Source: Celoporthe dispersa (taxonomy: Eukaryota > Ascomycota > Sordariomycetes > Diaporthales > Cryphonectriaceae). From it: DNA of 64,000 nucleotides. A program made the position numbers and the translations under genes. The notes under the pieces are model-generated. The model was not told the origin of the DNA. It ran no database searches and saw only the letters and a list, made by a program, of their open reading frames with translations. Shown one piece after another: positions 44,353 through 56,571 of this stretch; positions within the stretch are counted from its first letter, which is position 1, and each line of letters starts with the position of its first letter. The DNA lies in contig WAID01000006.1 in the NCBI GenBank assembly GCA_016584495.1, positions 1,240,001 to 1,304,000 of the forward strand, read 5' to 3'.

Positions 44353-47112
44353 ATGGTCAGATCACACCTGGTCAATGGTCCCCATTCGGCGGGCATCTTC
44401 GCCGACATGAGCATAGACGGTCCTGAGATTGGGACGCTGGTCCTGATCGTGGACAGGGCCAAGAACCTACCGAACAGGAAGACCATTGGCAAACAGGACC
44501 CATACTGTGCTGCGAGGCTTGGGAAGGAGGCAAAGAAGACTACCACGGACATCCGAGGAGGCCAGACGCCCAGGTGGTAAGCTTGCCTCTCCGGGCCCCA
44601 GAGCCACACCCTCTGCCCAGTCACTAACACGAGGCTGCAGGGACCAGGAGCTCCGGTTCACCGTCCACGACGGGCCGGACTACTACCAGCTGAAGCTCTC
44701 GGTCTTCAACGACGACAAGAAGACGGAGCTGATAGGGGAGGCATGGATCGACCTGCGCGACATCATCATACCCGGCGGCGGCCAGAACGACCTGTGGCAG
44801 AACCTGAGCTGCAAGGGCAAGTACGCGGGCGACATCAGGATCGAGATCACCTACTACGACAGCCGCCCAAAGCCCGACAAGCCCGCCGCCAAGCCGAAGC
44901 CCGTGGCCTCTGACCCTGACGCCCTCGCGGGCCAGCACAAGGTCCCCAAGAGGCGCCCTCTGCCATCGGATCCCTTCACCGGTCAGGCTCCGGCTCAGCC
45001 TCCCCAGCCCGCCCCGAGCCACGTCCCGACCCCTCCAAGGTCGCAGCCGAGCGTGCCGAGGGACTACGTCGCAGAGCTCTCGACCCCTGAGCACTCACCA
45101 GCGCCGTACGGACACCACGGCGCCACCGCGCCGCCTCGTCAGCGCCACAGCGACAACTACCCACCCGCGCCGGGAAGCACCTACTCGACCCCCTCAGACC
45201 GCGAGAGGTACCCTGTACACGCCGACGACCTGGACTTCCCGCCCAGCCACCAAGGTCACACCCCTGACAGGAGATACACGCCGTCCTCGCCCTATGGGCC
45301 GTCGCCGACCGATCCATCCTTTGGCGCCGCGGACCTCGAGGGCGACCGGCCACCTCCACCCCTGCCCACCGGATCACGCCTGGCGGGACACCCGAGATCA
45401 AGCACCAGGGCCAGACACCACCGGTCATGAGGAAAGACGTGCTGCGGAACGAGGCACATCGCCAGTCTGCTCCACCCAATGCCTACCCGGGGCGTCCCGT
45501 CTACCGTGCATACGATTCATCCCCGGCTGCAGTGCCAGCTGGCCATGATCCCCACGCCGGCGGGGGCCAACAGGCGTCCCCACCACGCCACCAGTCCTAT
45601 GATGCTGCATACGAGGCGCACCACAGGTCTCTGCAGCCGACAGTCGAGGACGTCCCAGACTCCCCGGGGCCGGGGCTGGACGACTACAGGCGCGGTGGAT
45701 CCCGCGCGTCACCTCTTGTCGAGGCAGACTACCAGCACAACCCATCTCCCCCGCCGCTGAACCTGAGCGGCAGAAACGGCGCCCCCTCAAGCCCGTACAG
45801 CGCATCCTACCGCCAGAGCGGGTCGCCCGACTACACACGACCCGATGAGGCACGAGGCCACTCGCCGGGCGGTTACTCCCCGCGCCCCGTGGCCCACGAG
45901 CTCGAGCTGCCAGACACGCAGCTGGGCGCCCCCGCCAACATCCCGGTCCCAGCTGCCCTGATCCCGGGGATGGACCCAGCCCTGTCCATGGAGATCTCGC
46001 AGCGGGTCAACGAGGGAGGCCGCCATGACAGACGGCACACCCAGCCTGCCCCCCCTCAGCAACCGCCCGTGGGCTCCACGAGGGGCCGCCGGGCGAACGA
46101 CCGCCCGCCGAGCTACGTCGCGCCTCCAGACATGACGCCACAGCATCTCCACATGCCGCCTTACGGCGGTGATGCGTATGAGCGCAATCGCAGCCCCGGT
46201 GGGTACGCTGCGAGGGGTTCGTCCCAACATGGGGGCGCGAGGAGACAGATGTCGCCGGGCCACAGCCCGATGGGCCACAGCACGATCCGCAGGAAATCTG
46301 TCAGCCCAGCTCCAGCACCAGAGAGCCACCGCCTGTCGGGTGTTCCGTTCGGCCCTGACGACTATAACGCCCTGAACCCCGCCCTTGCCGTTGCAGCACC
46401 GAAAGAGCCGGAGAGCCGGGCGAGCCGGGAGTACGATGAGATCGACGGGGTCATCATCACCCACGACGGGAGGGAGGTCGACCCGTCAGACCACCTGCCC
46501 ATGGACACATGGGCCCCAGAGCCCGAGCCAAAGGCGGGCAAGAACCCGGCCTCGAGCTCCAGGCCCGCCCTGTCTGGCCCACAGCCGCTGCCGTCGTCAG
46601 GCCGCAAGGCTCTCCGCATCCGGGAGAGGTCATCCTCCACCATGCCGCCATCGGCCTATATCATTCCCGACGCTCAGGGCAGTGCCCTGCCACCCCCGGG
46701 CAGCGGCCGCAACCGCCTGCAAAAGAAGGCGAACCGCAACTCTGCCATGCCGGTGATGATGTCGGGTGCGAACGGGCTCGGGCACAGCCCGCTCGCGCCC
46801 CTGACGCAGCCGCACGGGAGAGATGATTTCGTGGCTCGGCCGCCGGCCAGGTCGAGCACTCTTGACTACGAAAACCGCGCCCCGCCGCCCATGTACGACA
46901 TGCCCCCGGCCCGCCGGTCGGAAGGGACCACAGCGCCTCGGCGCCGCCGATCCCAGCCAAAATTCCTATCCCACCAGGGGGGCACCATGGTGCCGATGGG
47001 GTATGGGGAGGGAGGAGGTGATGCGGCGCTGATGGAGGAGATGAGCAGGATCGATATCGGCTCGGGCAGGGCGAGGAGACATGCCCAGAGGTCTGCCATC
47101 GGAGGTTATTAG
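44353..47112 (+). CDS. C2-domain cytokinesis protein, Fic1/Inn1-like
   Basis: Homologue of S. pombe Fic1 and S. cerevisiae Inn1, which link membrane ingression to septum formation through an N-terminal C2 domain and a Pro-rich tail that binds SH3 proteins. Exon 1 is 44353-44576 and exon 2 is 44641-47112; the intron is 64 nt. The C2 domain (about residues 22-140) reads IGTLVLIVDRAKNLPNRKTIGKQDPYC, TPRWDQELRFTVHDGPDYYQLKL, ELIGEAWIDLRDII and CKGKYAGDIRIEITYYDSRP. The rest is disordered, rich in Pro, Ser, Arg and His, with many PxxP motifs and a basic segment near the end, closing QRSAIGGY. The frame breaks at about 45359-45362 (one C seems to be missing in a C run); allowing for it gives 898 residues. 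Without the correction the C2 half ends at a TGA near 45430 and the second half starts from an internal ATG. Confidence 0.87.
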
Positions 47113-48334
47113 GAACGTCCTGCCGGTGGTGGGACCCGGCAAAAGTGTCTGCCCGATGTGCCGAGCAGGGGGAGAGGGCAAGGGCGAGACGGGATGGCGA
47201 GGAGTCGGTCTTAGGGGTGACTTGGCGCCTTCTCCCCTCCCCCCCTCCCCCCTCTCTGCGGAATCGTAAGATACGGGATAAAGGGCAAAACCGGGACGAA
47301 ATGGGCTACACATTTCCTCGACTGTGAACGGTGGCAAAGAGGGGAAAAAAATACCAAAGCGCGATGGATAATCCTGAGCAAGGCATTCCTCACAGCCCAT
47401 TGAGTTCCACTTTTTCTTCTTCCTCCTTTCTCGCTTTTTTTTCGTTTCCTTTTCATGATGTGATGATATATAGGCTTGACAGGGAAGGCTTTGGAGGCGC
47501 ACTGCTCTGCTCATCCCCCCCCCCTTTTTTTTTTCTCCGTTCTCTCTTTTCTGCCCCCCCCCCTTCTCTTCACGTCGGGGGGGCTATTGCATGGTTTTAC
47601 ATTATGACTGCAACTTGACAGTCTGCGTTTGGATGGATGATTGATGACTTGAAGCGGCACTTATTCTATAGAAAAAGAGACATACAGAAAGAGTTTTTTT
47701 TTCTTACCGGGAACGATTGATACCCCATACATGGTTAGATGGGTTTCTTTATAAATTTACATGGCTTGTCCACATATAAACCTATCCGTGTATACATTCT
47801 TGACAAGCTCGTTTCGATTGGTTGAGCCAGATGAGGCTGTCTACAGCCTGATTTGTCCTCTTTTTCTTTTTTCTTTTCTTTCTCTTTCTTCAAGAACACA
47901 ATTTCAATCATCTGATATTATTGTCTGTGTGATGTAGACTATTCAGAACTATTTTCTCTTGACTCGTCAACACAGACTCAAATCAGACTCTGGCCATGCT
48001 TATCATCATTATCCTACTTTTGGTATCAAACCATTACGCCTCTGTGAGAAGCACTCTCACATCCTTTCCTTTCTTTATCCACAACTTCTTTTTTTTCTTT
48101 TTGGTGTGTGTGTTTTTCTCCTTTCTCTTCTCTTCTGTTTCTGTTTTACGCCCTCCCATCCGTTTGAACGCCGGAGCCATGCCTGCTAACCAACCAAACG
48201 AAGCCGAAAGATCCAAATCATGCGGATTTTAAGCCCCCCTCCTCTCCCTCTTTATTTTTGTTTTCTCTTTCCACAAACCAGCCTATCCTCCTTTCACCTC
48301 GAGACACACGCCCGTCAGGCCTAAGGGTCTCTCA
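47113..48334. other. Convergent spacer
   Basis: 3' flanks of the Fic1/Inn1-like and UTP15 genes. It holds several pyrimidine tracts (47400-47450, 47512-47575, 47855-47895, 48075-48150) and moderately AT-rich sequence from 47.6 to 48.2 kb. No gene. Confidence 0.6.
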
Positions 48335-49977
48335 TCATGCCTCCTCGTCGCCGATCATCAGGGCCTCCAGCATACCGCCCGTCTGTGCGGCGAGCTGGGC
48401 CTTCTCGACCTCCTGGGTGACCCTCTTCCGCAGGGTCTTGAAGCCGGCGGCCAGCTCGGCGCTGGCGCCGGCGTGCTCGGCGTACAGGTCGAGGAGGTGC
48501 AGGCCGACGTCGATGCAGGCGCTGCGGTAGCGCGGGTCGATGATGTGGTTGCTGATCCAGCCCAGGACGGGCCGCACCGAGACCTCGTCCCTGTGCTCGA
48601 GGGCGGCGCGCAGGGCGGAGCGGTGGCGCAGGGCGAGGAGCAGGGTCAGGACGTTGAGCTTGCTGTGGTCGGGCGCGGCGGTGTCGAGGACGCCGTCGAG
48701 GGCGGCGGCGTACCTGCCGTGCCGGAGGTCATGGTGCCACTGGCGCTCCTTGGCGGGGCGGCCGGTGGCGTCTCTGTCGATGAGGAAGTCGGCCCGGCTG
48801 TCGAGGGCCGCGAGGGACCGGGTGACCATCTCCTTGCGCTTCCGCTTGGTGGCCCTGGCCGGGTCCAGCTGCGACAGGTCGGTGGCGGCGGCGGCGCGGG
48901 CGCGCTCCCGCTCCTTTTCGGCGGTGGAGCCCGTCAGGCGGGTCCTGAGGGACAGCACGCCCGACTGCATGCCCACGGCCAGGTGGCGGTCCGCGGCGTT
49001 GGCGCCGGCGGCGATGACGCTGAGGGACAGGATGGGCGAGGGGTACTTGGCGCCGGCGACGACGTTCCACGAGCCCGTCTCGAAGATCTTGACGTGGCCG
49101 TCCAGGCCGCCGCTGACGACCCGCCTGCCGCCCGAGGCCAGGCAGAGCGAGGTGACGGTCTTCTGGTGGTTGGTGATGACCCGCAGGGGCCGGGCGGCGA
49201 CCAGGTCCAGGACAGAGATGGCGTTGTCGGCGGCGGCGAGGACGGTGGTGCCCGTCGGCAGCGGGAGGACCTCCTCGACGGGGGCGGCGTGCTTGAAGGC
49301 CAGGACGCTCCCGTTCGGCACCCTCGCGTCCCATATCCTGACGGTGGCGTCGTAGCTCCCCGTCACCAGCATGCTGCTGCTCGCGCCCAGGCCGCCGGGC
49401 ATGAAGGCGCCGCTGCGGACGTAGTCCTGGTGGCCGACGAACTGCCTGGTGGCGGCCTGGCCGGGGAGGTCCCAGAGGCGCACCGTCCTGTCGTCGCTCG
49501 CGCTCATGAGCGTGGTCAGGTCCGAGGGGCTCCACCTGGTCACCCACACGGGCTGCCTGTGGACGTGCCAGGTCTTGAGCACGACGGCCCTGCCGCCGCC
49601 CGCGACGTCGAAGACCTGCATCTTTCCCGAGTCGTCGCCCGCCACCAGCACGCGCGAGTCGGCGCGGATCTCGCCGGACCGTGCGACGCTGTCGAAGCGG
49701 CCGATGGTCTTGAGGGCTCGCGCCGGCGGATGGAGTAGACGTCGACGCGGGGGCCGGCGGTGACGGCGAAGAGGTCATTGTTCCTGGCGGCGGCGGCGGA
49801 CGAGGACGGGGAGGAGGACGAGGACGAGGGGAAGGAGATGTGGGTGACGCCCCAGGAGGCGGTGGTCGTGTGGGACTTCTGGTTCTTGAAGGTCTTCCAG
49901 TAGCGCTGCTCGGCGGTGATGGCCTGTGGTGCCGAGGGGAGCCTGAGCTGGGGGAGAGGCCGGACCTCTGCTGCCAT
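48335..49977 (-). CDS. UTP15: U3 snoRNP WD40 protein Utp15, frame broken once
   Basis: A component of the t-UTP/UTP-A subcomplex of the SSU processome, needed for pre-rRNA transcription and 18S rRNA processing in the nucleolus. About 547 residues once one base is allowed, and intronless. The N-terminus (MAAEVRPLPQLRLPSAPQAITAEQRYWKTFK) is family-like. It is followed by WD40 repeats, for example VLVAGDDSGKMQVFDV, VWVTRWSPSDLTTLMSASDDRTVRLWDL, VLVTGSYDATVRIWDAR-type and VVSGGLDGHVKIFE. The C-terminal UTP15_C region (residues about 390-547) includes ERQWHHDLRHGRYAAALD and LVLTLLLALRHR-type helices. The frame shifts near 49720-49728: the N-terminal part ends YSIRRR and the WD40 part resumes ALKTIGRFDSVARSG, consistent with one missing base. 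Convergent with the Fic1/Inn1-like gene. Confidence 0.9.
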
Positions 49978-51959
49978 CCTGAAGGGGAAGAGGTGTCGTG
50001 ATCAGGAAAGCTGATCGTGTGTGGGTAGAAGTGGGATTTTCACATGAGACAGTGCTTCCTCCTCTCTCTCTCTTCTATTCTCTCTGGTGGTTTGTTGTCA
50101 GGTCAATTGGGAAAATGCGCCAGGGAAACTTTTCTGGCAGCCCACCCACCCGATTATCGATAAGAATGCTGACTAAGGTAGCGCTTTCCATCCCAGTCAT
50201 GGGCCTAACCTTGTAAGCCTCTAGCCACTGCAGCAGTACCCGCTCTTTACGGACCAACAACACGCTCATGACCCTCAGGTGCAGGCTCGCCCAAAGAGGT
50301 ATGCTCTGTAGGTGGGATCCGGCTCCAAGAAAATGCTCCTCACACCTGCTTTCTGACCTGTTGTCGTGTCACCATCCAGGACAGAGCGGGCGGGCGGGCG
50401 GGCGGAGGCGAGGCCCATTTTATTATGCATGCATGGTTGCTTTTTATTTATTGATTTATTTATTTTTTAACTTTTTAACTTCTTTTCTTTTTCTTCTTGC
50501 GTATCAGCCAGCCAGCCATGTCTGAGACCTTAATCTGAGGTGGCAAACATGGCCCGTTTGCTCATGTCCCTACTGGTCAGAAAAATCTCCTGGTCCAGGG
50601 AGAGCCTGTCCTGGCGCAGATGGACAGGTCCTGTTGCCAGGGCGGGACAGGCAGCAAAATGCAGGTGCCCACGCGACCTCGTATAGAAGAGACTCTGTAC
50701 AACCTCAGGCAAGGGATGGGATGCGCACAACCGGGTGCCACGCGTCGGGAACTTGCACTTTGGGGTGTCGGGCAGTAGTCGCGGTGAGAGAGAAATTCGC
50801 AGCATTCCGTGTGGCGGCAGGGGGGGTCATGCACGGAGATGGCCCTCTGTCGTATGTTAATTATGACCACCATATACTTCATGCTTTTGGTGGCGTTGGT
50901 GATATGTGAGTGGTCCTGTTCTGAGGGGGGGAGAGAGGGATGGTCAAACAGGTGGCGGGTTGCACTAGGCCTTAATTCCCCCAATGAATAGACCGATTCT
51001 CTCATCTCACATTGTTTTGGAGTTTTGGCCAACAAGAGACGGACCAAACAGATGGGGTGGGCCGAAGAAGAAAGAATAATGAGAGGGAAAGAAAACTGGT
51101 AGTGGTCACTACAATCCGTACTGCTGCTGTCACTCTTGACCCGTCATCTTGTTGGCTTGCCTCCCTTGCTTCTTTCCTTCTCCTCCTCTCTTCTTTATAC
51201 TTCCAACTTCGCCTGAACCAAACGAATGAAGGGAGGGGAAAGGCTCTGGAGACTAAAACAGTGGGGCAGACTAGCCTTCACTGACAAGCGGGAGTGTGTG
51301 GACCCTCCCTGTAGTATCTGTCCAACCAGCTGCCAGGCCTCTCTGCTGCAGAGCTCCGTGCCGCCATTCACGACTGCCCACCCTCTTTTCCCTGAGGCAG
51401 ACGCGATCATTTCACCCTCCCTCCTCCCATAAAACCAGTGCTGTGCCCTCTCACACCCGGCCTCTGGGGCGGGCCTCCTGCTACTGCCCTTTAATTCTTT
51501 TCCCCCTTCCTTCTCCTTCTCATTCATATGTGCCGAACAAGGGAGCAAGAGCAACCCCCCCCCGGTTCATTCATCCCTTGGCTCCTGCACACAAGTCAAA
51601 CAAACAAAACCACAGGAAGTCGCCCTTGCTGTCGGTGACGTGACAACAACAGAGCTGCCTGCAGCCTGTGTTGTTGCTTCCGGATACACCTGGCCTCCTA
51701 CAAAAGAAAAGTCCTCCCTCCCTGGGGTCCTCTTTATTTACTGCCCGGGCCAAGATACACGCCATACCCAGGCCTCTCTAACATCTCTCCCTCCCTCTCT
51801 TGTCTCTCCATCTTTCTTACATAATAACACGCACTCGACACCCCGGTCCGTTTGATCACGCCGTTTGACGCACCTCACAGTCTTTTGGAGGAGGCCCCTG
51901 CTGGCACGGTGTGCAGCGCCGACCTGGACCAACACACGCGCATGCTCGGCCTGTGAACC
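49978..51959. promoter_or_regulatory. Divergent promoter region, UTP15 / SP-RING gene
   Basis: About 2 kb. It contains a GGGC tandem near 50388-50404, T-rich sequence (50435-50490), pyrimidine tracts (51160-51210, 51405-51430) and a C run (51556-51563). No coding gene is supported. The pyrimidine-rich part before 51.9 kb is the likely leader of the SP-RING gene. Confidence 0.5.
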
Positions 51960-54417
51960 ATGCCTGGTCCGCTGGCGGGAACGGAGGCTGCCTTCTCACT
52001 GCAGGTCGCCCATGCAAACTCGGCCGTGGACAAGTTCATACCAGGCAGGCAAAAGGCATGGATGACAAACACCTCGCCTCCTCAGCCCGGCCCTCGTATC
52101 CCTCCACGCTCGCAGCAGCCCTCGAGGCGGCCTCGGCCTCAGCAGCCGCGGGGGGCCCGGGCACCTCTCCCGCAGACTCAGGATGAGATGATGGTGGCGG
52201 CGCCTCAGCAGCCAGCGGGGCAGAACGATGAGCGTCCGGCACACGGGCCTGCAGAGTAAGTCAACCTCGCTGTCTTGGCCCTCTGCGGCCCAGAAGGATC
52301 GAGCCGGACGTATAGGTTGTCCTGGCGACACGCTCAAGACTCGGTCCTTGTATCCCTGCAAAAGACATGTATATATACATACATACATACATACATACAC
52401 ACACATATATATATAGACGTAGATCAGAAAGAAGACTGACAGTTGCGATCATAATACAGACTAGACCTGAACGCCCTCCCGTCGCCCGCCCCCAGCGACG
52501 AGCCAAGCCCACCTGGGCCAAACAGCAAGGACAGCGCGACGAATCCGGCCCTCGTGTCACTGCCGGCCGGCCCACCAGGGGGGAGACATGCGGCGTCCGC
52601 CACAGCTGTCGCAGGCGCCACAGCCTCAGATGCCTTGCTGCCGGCGGGCCCGCCCGCGAGAGAGCCAGCTGTGGACGCTGCTGCCGCAGCCCCGCACCTC
52701 ACCGGCCGGCAGGGCAACGTCGACGCTGGTGGTGGTCAGGCCGCCTCCTCCTGGCCTCGGCAGGATAGCCAGGCGGTCTCACCGAATGGGCCAGGCGCCT
52801 TGGCTCTGACCACAGCGGGCAGGACAGGAGACGGTCCGTTCATGCAGCCCCGGATGAGCCCGACGGGAGACGGCGAGCCCCCGGAGAAGAGGAGGTGTCT
52901 TGGGCTTGTTGACGACACGCCTTGGTTCAGCAATCTTATCAAATATCTTGACAGGGTGCTCGCCGCCCTGAAGGCCGAGGTGGCCCTACATAAAGACAGC
53001 AAGAAGAAGAAGGAGGTCGACGAACCTCGGGTTAGGCTCCTGAGGGATGCCTGTATCTACCGAGATACCTTGTATCTCTGTCTGCATTCCTTCTTCTGCT
53101 CGTGGTCTATCAACCCTGCTTTGCTCCCGCCTCTCCCCACCCAGGACTACGACGCCGTCTTCACGGGCCTCAAAAACCTCGAGCTCGTTATGAGGCCGAA
53201 CGCCAGCCTCTGCCCAGGCACGCTGGAGTGGGCTGCCTCCTTTCCCAGCCGCGAACTCTACACCGCCGTTCCCCAGGCCATCGAGAAGATGACGGCTTTC
53301 CTCACGAGTCTTGCCCGCCATTGGCCCGCTCTTGTCGAGACCATCCGTCACCGCCGCTACCCCTGCCTGGTGGACGAGTTGGTGGCCATAATCAAGTGTG
53401 AGTCCCCCGTCCTGCAGAAGCTCCTCTTCACGTCGAGCAGGCGTATACTCGGCATCAAGGACGGTGCACCTACGCAAAAGATCGAGAGTATCTTCACCGA
53501 GGACCTGAGGAGTCACTGTGATGAGCGCGGCATGCTCCGCTCCGCTGCCCCTCCCGGCGGCGAAGGTGCTGCAGCTACCGCGAGCCGGAACGCGAGGCTC
53601 GTCAAAAAATACCGAGATCTGATGGTAGAACTCCAGGCCGCGGGGTTAATTGCTGAAACGAGTGACTGTCGGATCATGTGGTACCAGCCGGGCCTGCGGT
53701 CGCAGGCGCCGCTGCCGGGGAACGCTCAGCAACAGCAGGCCGGGACGGGGCAGTATGTGCAGCAACAGGCCCATCAGCAACAAGCCTCCCAGCAGCACCA
53801 GCAGCCTGAGCACCCGCGGCGGCACCCACTACTCCCGCAGCCGAACCCTCAGCAACATATCCTACCGTCTCAGCACCGGAACCTGCAGCCTCGCCCTCAG
53901 CCTCGACCGGCACAAGCGCCGCAGGCTCAACATCCTCAGATGCAACAGTCTCAGGCGCAGCAGGCTGGGATGCAACAGCCTCTGACGCAGGAGGCTGAGA
54001 TGCGGCAGGCCTACATGCGGCAGGCCTACATGCAGCAGGCCCGCATGCGCCAGGCCCAGATGCAGCAGGCCCAGACGCAGCAGGCCCAGGTGCAACAGCC
54101 TCAGACGCAGCAGGCTGAGATGCAGCAGGCCCACATGCGCCAGGCCCAGATGCAGCTGGCCCATATGCAGCAGACCGACATGCAACAGGCTGAGACGCAA
54201 CGGGCTCAATTCCACAGAGCCCAGCAGCAGCAGCAGCAGCAGCAACTGGAGCAGCAAAACCACCTGCAGCGGCAGCAAGCCCTGCAAGTCCTGCAGCGAC
54301 TATATCAGAATGAGCTTGCTCTGCACCAACAACAGGGGCACTTGACCCAACAGGAAGCCCAGGAGGCCCAGCAGCAGGCCCAGGAGCAACAACAACAACC
54401 CCCGCAGCAGCCACAAG

Positions 54418-54462
<45 letters not shown>

Positions 54463-56571
54463 GCCAACAGAGGATGATAGCGCGACACACCGCACAACAG
54501 GCTCAACAGCTGCCACAGCTACAGATGCGGCCAACGCCTTGCACGCAACAACTTCCCCCTTTACAGGCAGCGAATACCGGCGTGGCCTTGAGCACCCACC
54601 AGCACATGCCCCGTCCTGAATCTCAGTGGTCGCCAGGCCATGTGCAGAACGCGATGCCAGGTCACACAAGAAGGACAACTCCCGCTGCACAAGATGTACC
54701 ACCTGCGGCCCCATACCCGGCGGGTCCGCACTCACCTGGAGCACATGCTGGCGCGGAAAGCCCCATCTTGTCCCAGAGTATATATGGCGCCCCGACAGCG
54801 ACGTCTTATCCCAACCAAACGTCTCCGCACCCTCTCCCTCCAGACTCTCTCGCAAGCGCTAGGCCTATGATGCAAGGGCCTGTGATGCAAAAGACCTGCG
54901 GTGCCAGGACCTGTGATGCGAAGCCCTGTTGTGCAAGCAGTGGCGAGCCCGCGGCAGCACCCTCAGACCGTGTCCTCTCCCCGGCAGGGCCAGTTCAATG
55001 CTCCACAGCAGCCGCCGCAGACCGTGTCATCTCCCCGGCCGGTGCAAGATAGAAATCAGCTCCGCATACAGCAGTCTACTCCTCGTCCTGCACAACACCA
55101 AGCACAGTGGGCAACGGAGCAGAGTCCAGTGATGACCCCGAGCCCTCGGACACCCGCAATGCCAATTGTTGGCCCACTGCAACACGCCCGTGCGCACGTC
55201 CCCGCTCTGCCCAGCGACATGCAGCAGCCGCCAGACCCGCAGCCTCGTCCTGAGCTGGAAACACAGACCAGCCCACCGACACCGCAGAATGCCTCCGCGG
55301 CGGCCAAGAAGGATACATCTCGCGGAAGGGACCGGCTCGTTCCCCCTTGCGGACGCATACTTGAGCTACAGGACTACGCGCCTTCGCACGCATCAAAGAC
55401 GTCGCTTTGCATGTCACTTCACCAGGTCCATGCGCGGAGCCCCGACCGGACGAGGCGTCTTGCACGGCCGGACGAACGATACTATCAATCTGTTCAGTCG
55501 TTTGCCCTGGCCCCATTCCGTCTGACATATCTCCACGCCTTGCAGCTTGAGATCAGCCCAGAACAAGTGTCACGAGCCTGCAGGAAGAAGGCAGCACCGG
55601 GCTGTGACGGGCCTCAAGTGCTGACGAAGGAGCGCGAACACTCGGACGGCTCGTTGCGGTTCCGCGCCCGCTGCTGCAGACTGCAGTCGGACGAACCAGC
55701 AGTGCAGGAATCAGATTGGGTTATCAAGGAGGTTGTGTGGCCTGAGCACATCTTTCTTGACTTCAACGGCCACAAGCTGCCGATCAGAAGGCAACTACAC
55801 AACGGCAAAGACCTGGCCGTGGAGCTGACGGACTACGTGGTGTCCGGCAAGAACGAGTTGAAAGTGACGGTGCCGCACGCAGGTCCCACTGCCGTGGACA
55901 AGAAGGGCAATATCTTCTACCTGGCGGTGGAGATCATCGAGACTGTCAGTCACTCGCGGGCGCTGAAGGATATCGAAGACAACCGCAGGCTAGAGACCCA
56001 GGAGACCCTGGATAAGATCCGGTCCAGGGTCACGGCTGCACCGGACGAGGATGGCATCGCGGTGATCGACCGGGCTGGAGACAACGCACGCGAGCTGGCC
56101 GTCGACCTGACAGATCCGTTCAGCTCCAGGGTCTTCCGCACCCCGGCCCGTGGGGCTGCATGCACCCACATGGAGTGCTTTGATCTCGAGACATGGCTGA
56201 ACACGCGACCCGCCAAGCAGCGGCTCAGCTGCGGCCATGAGGAGGGCTGCCGGACATGCCCCAACCCCCTGGAGCCCTCGCACCCCGATAAGTGGAGGTG
56301 TCCGATATGCCTGCTGGACGCGAGGCCGGGGAGCCTGTACATTGACAGCTTCCTCGGCGGCGTGCGCCAGCGGCTGGAGGAACAGAACAAGCTGGATACC
56401 AAGTCTATCCTGGTTGCGGCGGATGGAAGCTGGCGCCCGGTGGACAAGCCCAAGGACGGCGGCAGTGATGGCGACAATGCCGCCGGCAGACCACGAAGCA
56501 TGTCGACGGGCACCACCGCAGGGCCCGCGCTGGCCGAACGGGGCCCTGTGGAGATTATCGAGATTGACTAG
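51960..56571 (+). CDS. SP-RING (MIZ) zinc-finger protein with polyglutamine tract, frame broken once
   Basis: A putative SUMO E3 ligase-type protein of about 1,456 residues (after a one-base allowance). Exon 1 is 51960-52255 and exon 2 is 52496-56571. Order of parts: a Pro/Gln/Ala-rich N-terminus; a conserved helical block (about residues 220-430: DDTPWFSNLIKYLDRVLAALK, YRDTLYLCLHSFFCSWSINP, KLLFTSSRRILGIKDG); and a long Q-rich region with M-Q-Q-A-x repeats and a pure CAG tract. After a second globular block (KNELKVTVPHAG, IFYLAVEIIETVSHSRAL) comes an SP-RING: DPFSSRVFRTPARGAACTHMECFDLETWL, a Cys-rich insert, then DKWRCPICLLDARPG. The C-terminus VEIIEID resembles a SUMO-interacting motif. The frame changes at 54889-54892, where one extra A in an A run explains the break. 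Loss or gain of the run would sever the SP-RING from the rest. Ligase activity is inferred. Confidence 0.85.
52368..52415. repeat. (CATA)n/(TA)n microsatellite in intron 1
   Basis: Compound repeat of CATA units followed by CA and TA units, inside the 240-nt intron (52256-52495) of the SP-RING gene. It can form hairpins because TA units pair with themselves. Confidence 0.85.
53926..54230 (+). repeat. 15-nt imperfect coding repeat, M(Q/R)QAx units
   Basis: About twenty imperfect copies of a 15-nt unit like atgcagcaggcccag, each encoding a five-residue Met-Gln-Gln-Ala-x unit with Arg, His, Glu or Leu substitutions. It lies between the conserved helical block and the pure CAG tract of the SP-RING gene. 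Confidence 0.85.
54420..54461 (+). repeat. Pure (CAG)n coding tract, polyglutamine
   Basis: Fourteen uninterrupted CAG codons in the SP-RING gene, flanked by mixed CAA/CAG glutamine codons. A shorter CAG run occurs at about 54223-54246. Confidence 0.92.

Noticed and set aside
45427..47112. Treating the second half of the C2-domain gene as a separate gene starting at an internal ATG
   Set aside because: The upstream frame runs into it after a one-base shift, total length then fits in phase, and Pro-rich composition is continuous; a separate gene would have no promoter space.
47320..47335. GGTGGCAAA proteasome-control-like element
   Set aside because: It lies in the 3' flank of the C2-domain gene, far from the proteasome gene, so a match of nine bases is probably chance.
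48473..49738. A 421-codon plus-strand open frame opposite UTP15
   Set aside because: Antisense shadow rich in Val, Gly, Ala, Asp and Arg. The WD40 and UTP15_C sequence is on the minus strand.
53674..54855. A 393-codon minus-strand open frame rich in Ala, Gly and Pro opposite the polyQ region
   Set aside because: It is the mirror of CAG/GCC-rich coding repeats (CTG read as Leu, GCT/GCC as Ala); no independent signal.
54901..56571. Treating the SP-RING part as a separate gene
   Set aside because: There is no ATG at the nominal start, and SP/Q-rich sequence continues across the single A-run shift, so one long gene is more likely.
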